A stretch of 6,635 nucleotides of DNA, from positions 1-6,635 of the forward strand of contig JAEYZD010000069.1 in assembly GCA_023430725.1 (NCBI GenBank). The letters run 5' to 3'. Positions 6,499 to 6,635 of this stretch are shown in pieces; positions within the stretch are counted from its first letter, which is position 1; each line of letters opens with the position of its first letter. Source of the DNA: Bacteroidota bacterium (GTDB lineage Bacteria > Bacteroidota > Bacteroidia > Bacteroidales > VadinHA17). The notes under the pieces were generated by a model that ran no database searches, was not told where the DNA came from, and saw only the letters and a program-made list of their open reading frames with translations. The translations under genes and the position numbers were made by a program.

Positions 6499-6635
6499 GA
6501 AGGGCCGGATATTCAATGACGATTTTGCTCTGGATTGCAGCAGGCTTTGCACTGCATGCACAGTCTCTGCTGCCACGACCTGAACCTCCGAGGCTGGTTA
6601 ACGATCTTGCAGGAGTACTGTCCGCCGGAGAGGCG
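6495..6635 (+). CDS. Secreted or membrane TPM-domain protein (YgcG-like), 3' end cut by window edge
   Basis: The first 47 codons of a gene that runs off the right edge. The start ATG overlaps the previous stop as ATGA (6495-6498). The product opens with MRRAGYSMTILLWIAAGFAL, a basic n-region plus hydrophobic core, and a plausible signal peptidase site after LHA (around residue 22). The mature part begins LLPRPEPPRLVNDLAGVLS, the proline-rich run and VNDxAGVLS motif that mark the beginning of the TPM domain in YgcG-like exported proteins. Such proteins usually continue with the TPM domain, then a membrane helix and a Gly-rich or low-complexity tail, but none of that is visible here. A second in-frame ATG at 6516 is possible but would remove the basic n-region. 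It is the third gene of the lemA operon. Confidence 0.82.
   Translation, partial: MRRAGYSMTILLWIAAGFALHAQSLLPRPEPPRLVNDLAGVLSAGEA

Overview
The window looks like an ordinary chromosomal segment of a Bacteroidota bacterium, probably Bacteroidales or a relative. Three things suggest this. Perfect TAnnTTTG -7 promoter boxes stand before two divergent genes. Clear Shine-Dalgarno sequences are missing and the leaders before gcvP and lemA are A-rich. The Ddl and the single-chain GcvP resemble, from memory, the forms in that phylum. Genus or species cannot be read from the sequence.

Layout, left to right. (1) Positions 1-608 hold pcm, a protein-L-isoaspartate O-methyltransferase cut by the left edge. 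Four bases later comes a glyoxalase-II-like metallo-beta-lactamase-fold hydrolase (613-1248). (2) After an 85-base AT-rich gap comes the complete gcvP (1334-4222), the PLP-dependent decarboxylase of the glycine cleavage system. (3) An 87-base gap between convergent genes holds 7-bp repeats in inverted orientation, able to fold into a long-looped stem. (4) ddl, D-alanine-D-alanine ligase, lies on the minus strand (4310-5278). (5) A divergent intergenic region of about 154 bases carries back-to-back promoter candidates and a 16-bp palindrome. (6) A tight plus-strand operon follows: lemA (5433-6032), a cytoplasmic-looking TPM-domain protein (6043-6498), and the first 47 codons of a second TPM-domain protein with a signal peptide (6495 to the right edge).

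How the genes fit together. pcm repairs isoaspartyl damage in proteins. The hydrolase next to it is probably a thioesterase-like or detoxification enzyme of unknown substrate. gcvP links glycine catabolism to one-carbon metabolism, and its partners gcvT, gcvH and lpd are not in the window. ddl makes the D-Ala-D-Ala dipeptide for peptidoglycan. The lemA-TPM-TPM cluster is a recurring but poorly understood envelope-associated module and is the least explained biology here. The rest is housekeeping. I see no mobile element, CRISPR array, tRNA or rRNA. The points most worth a second look are the repeat-built gcvP/ddl junction, the palindrome over the ddl -7 box, and the lemA/TPM operon with its unusual stop-start junction.
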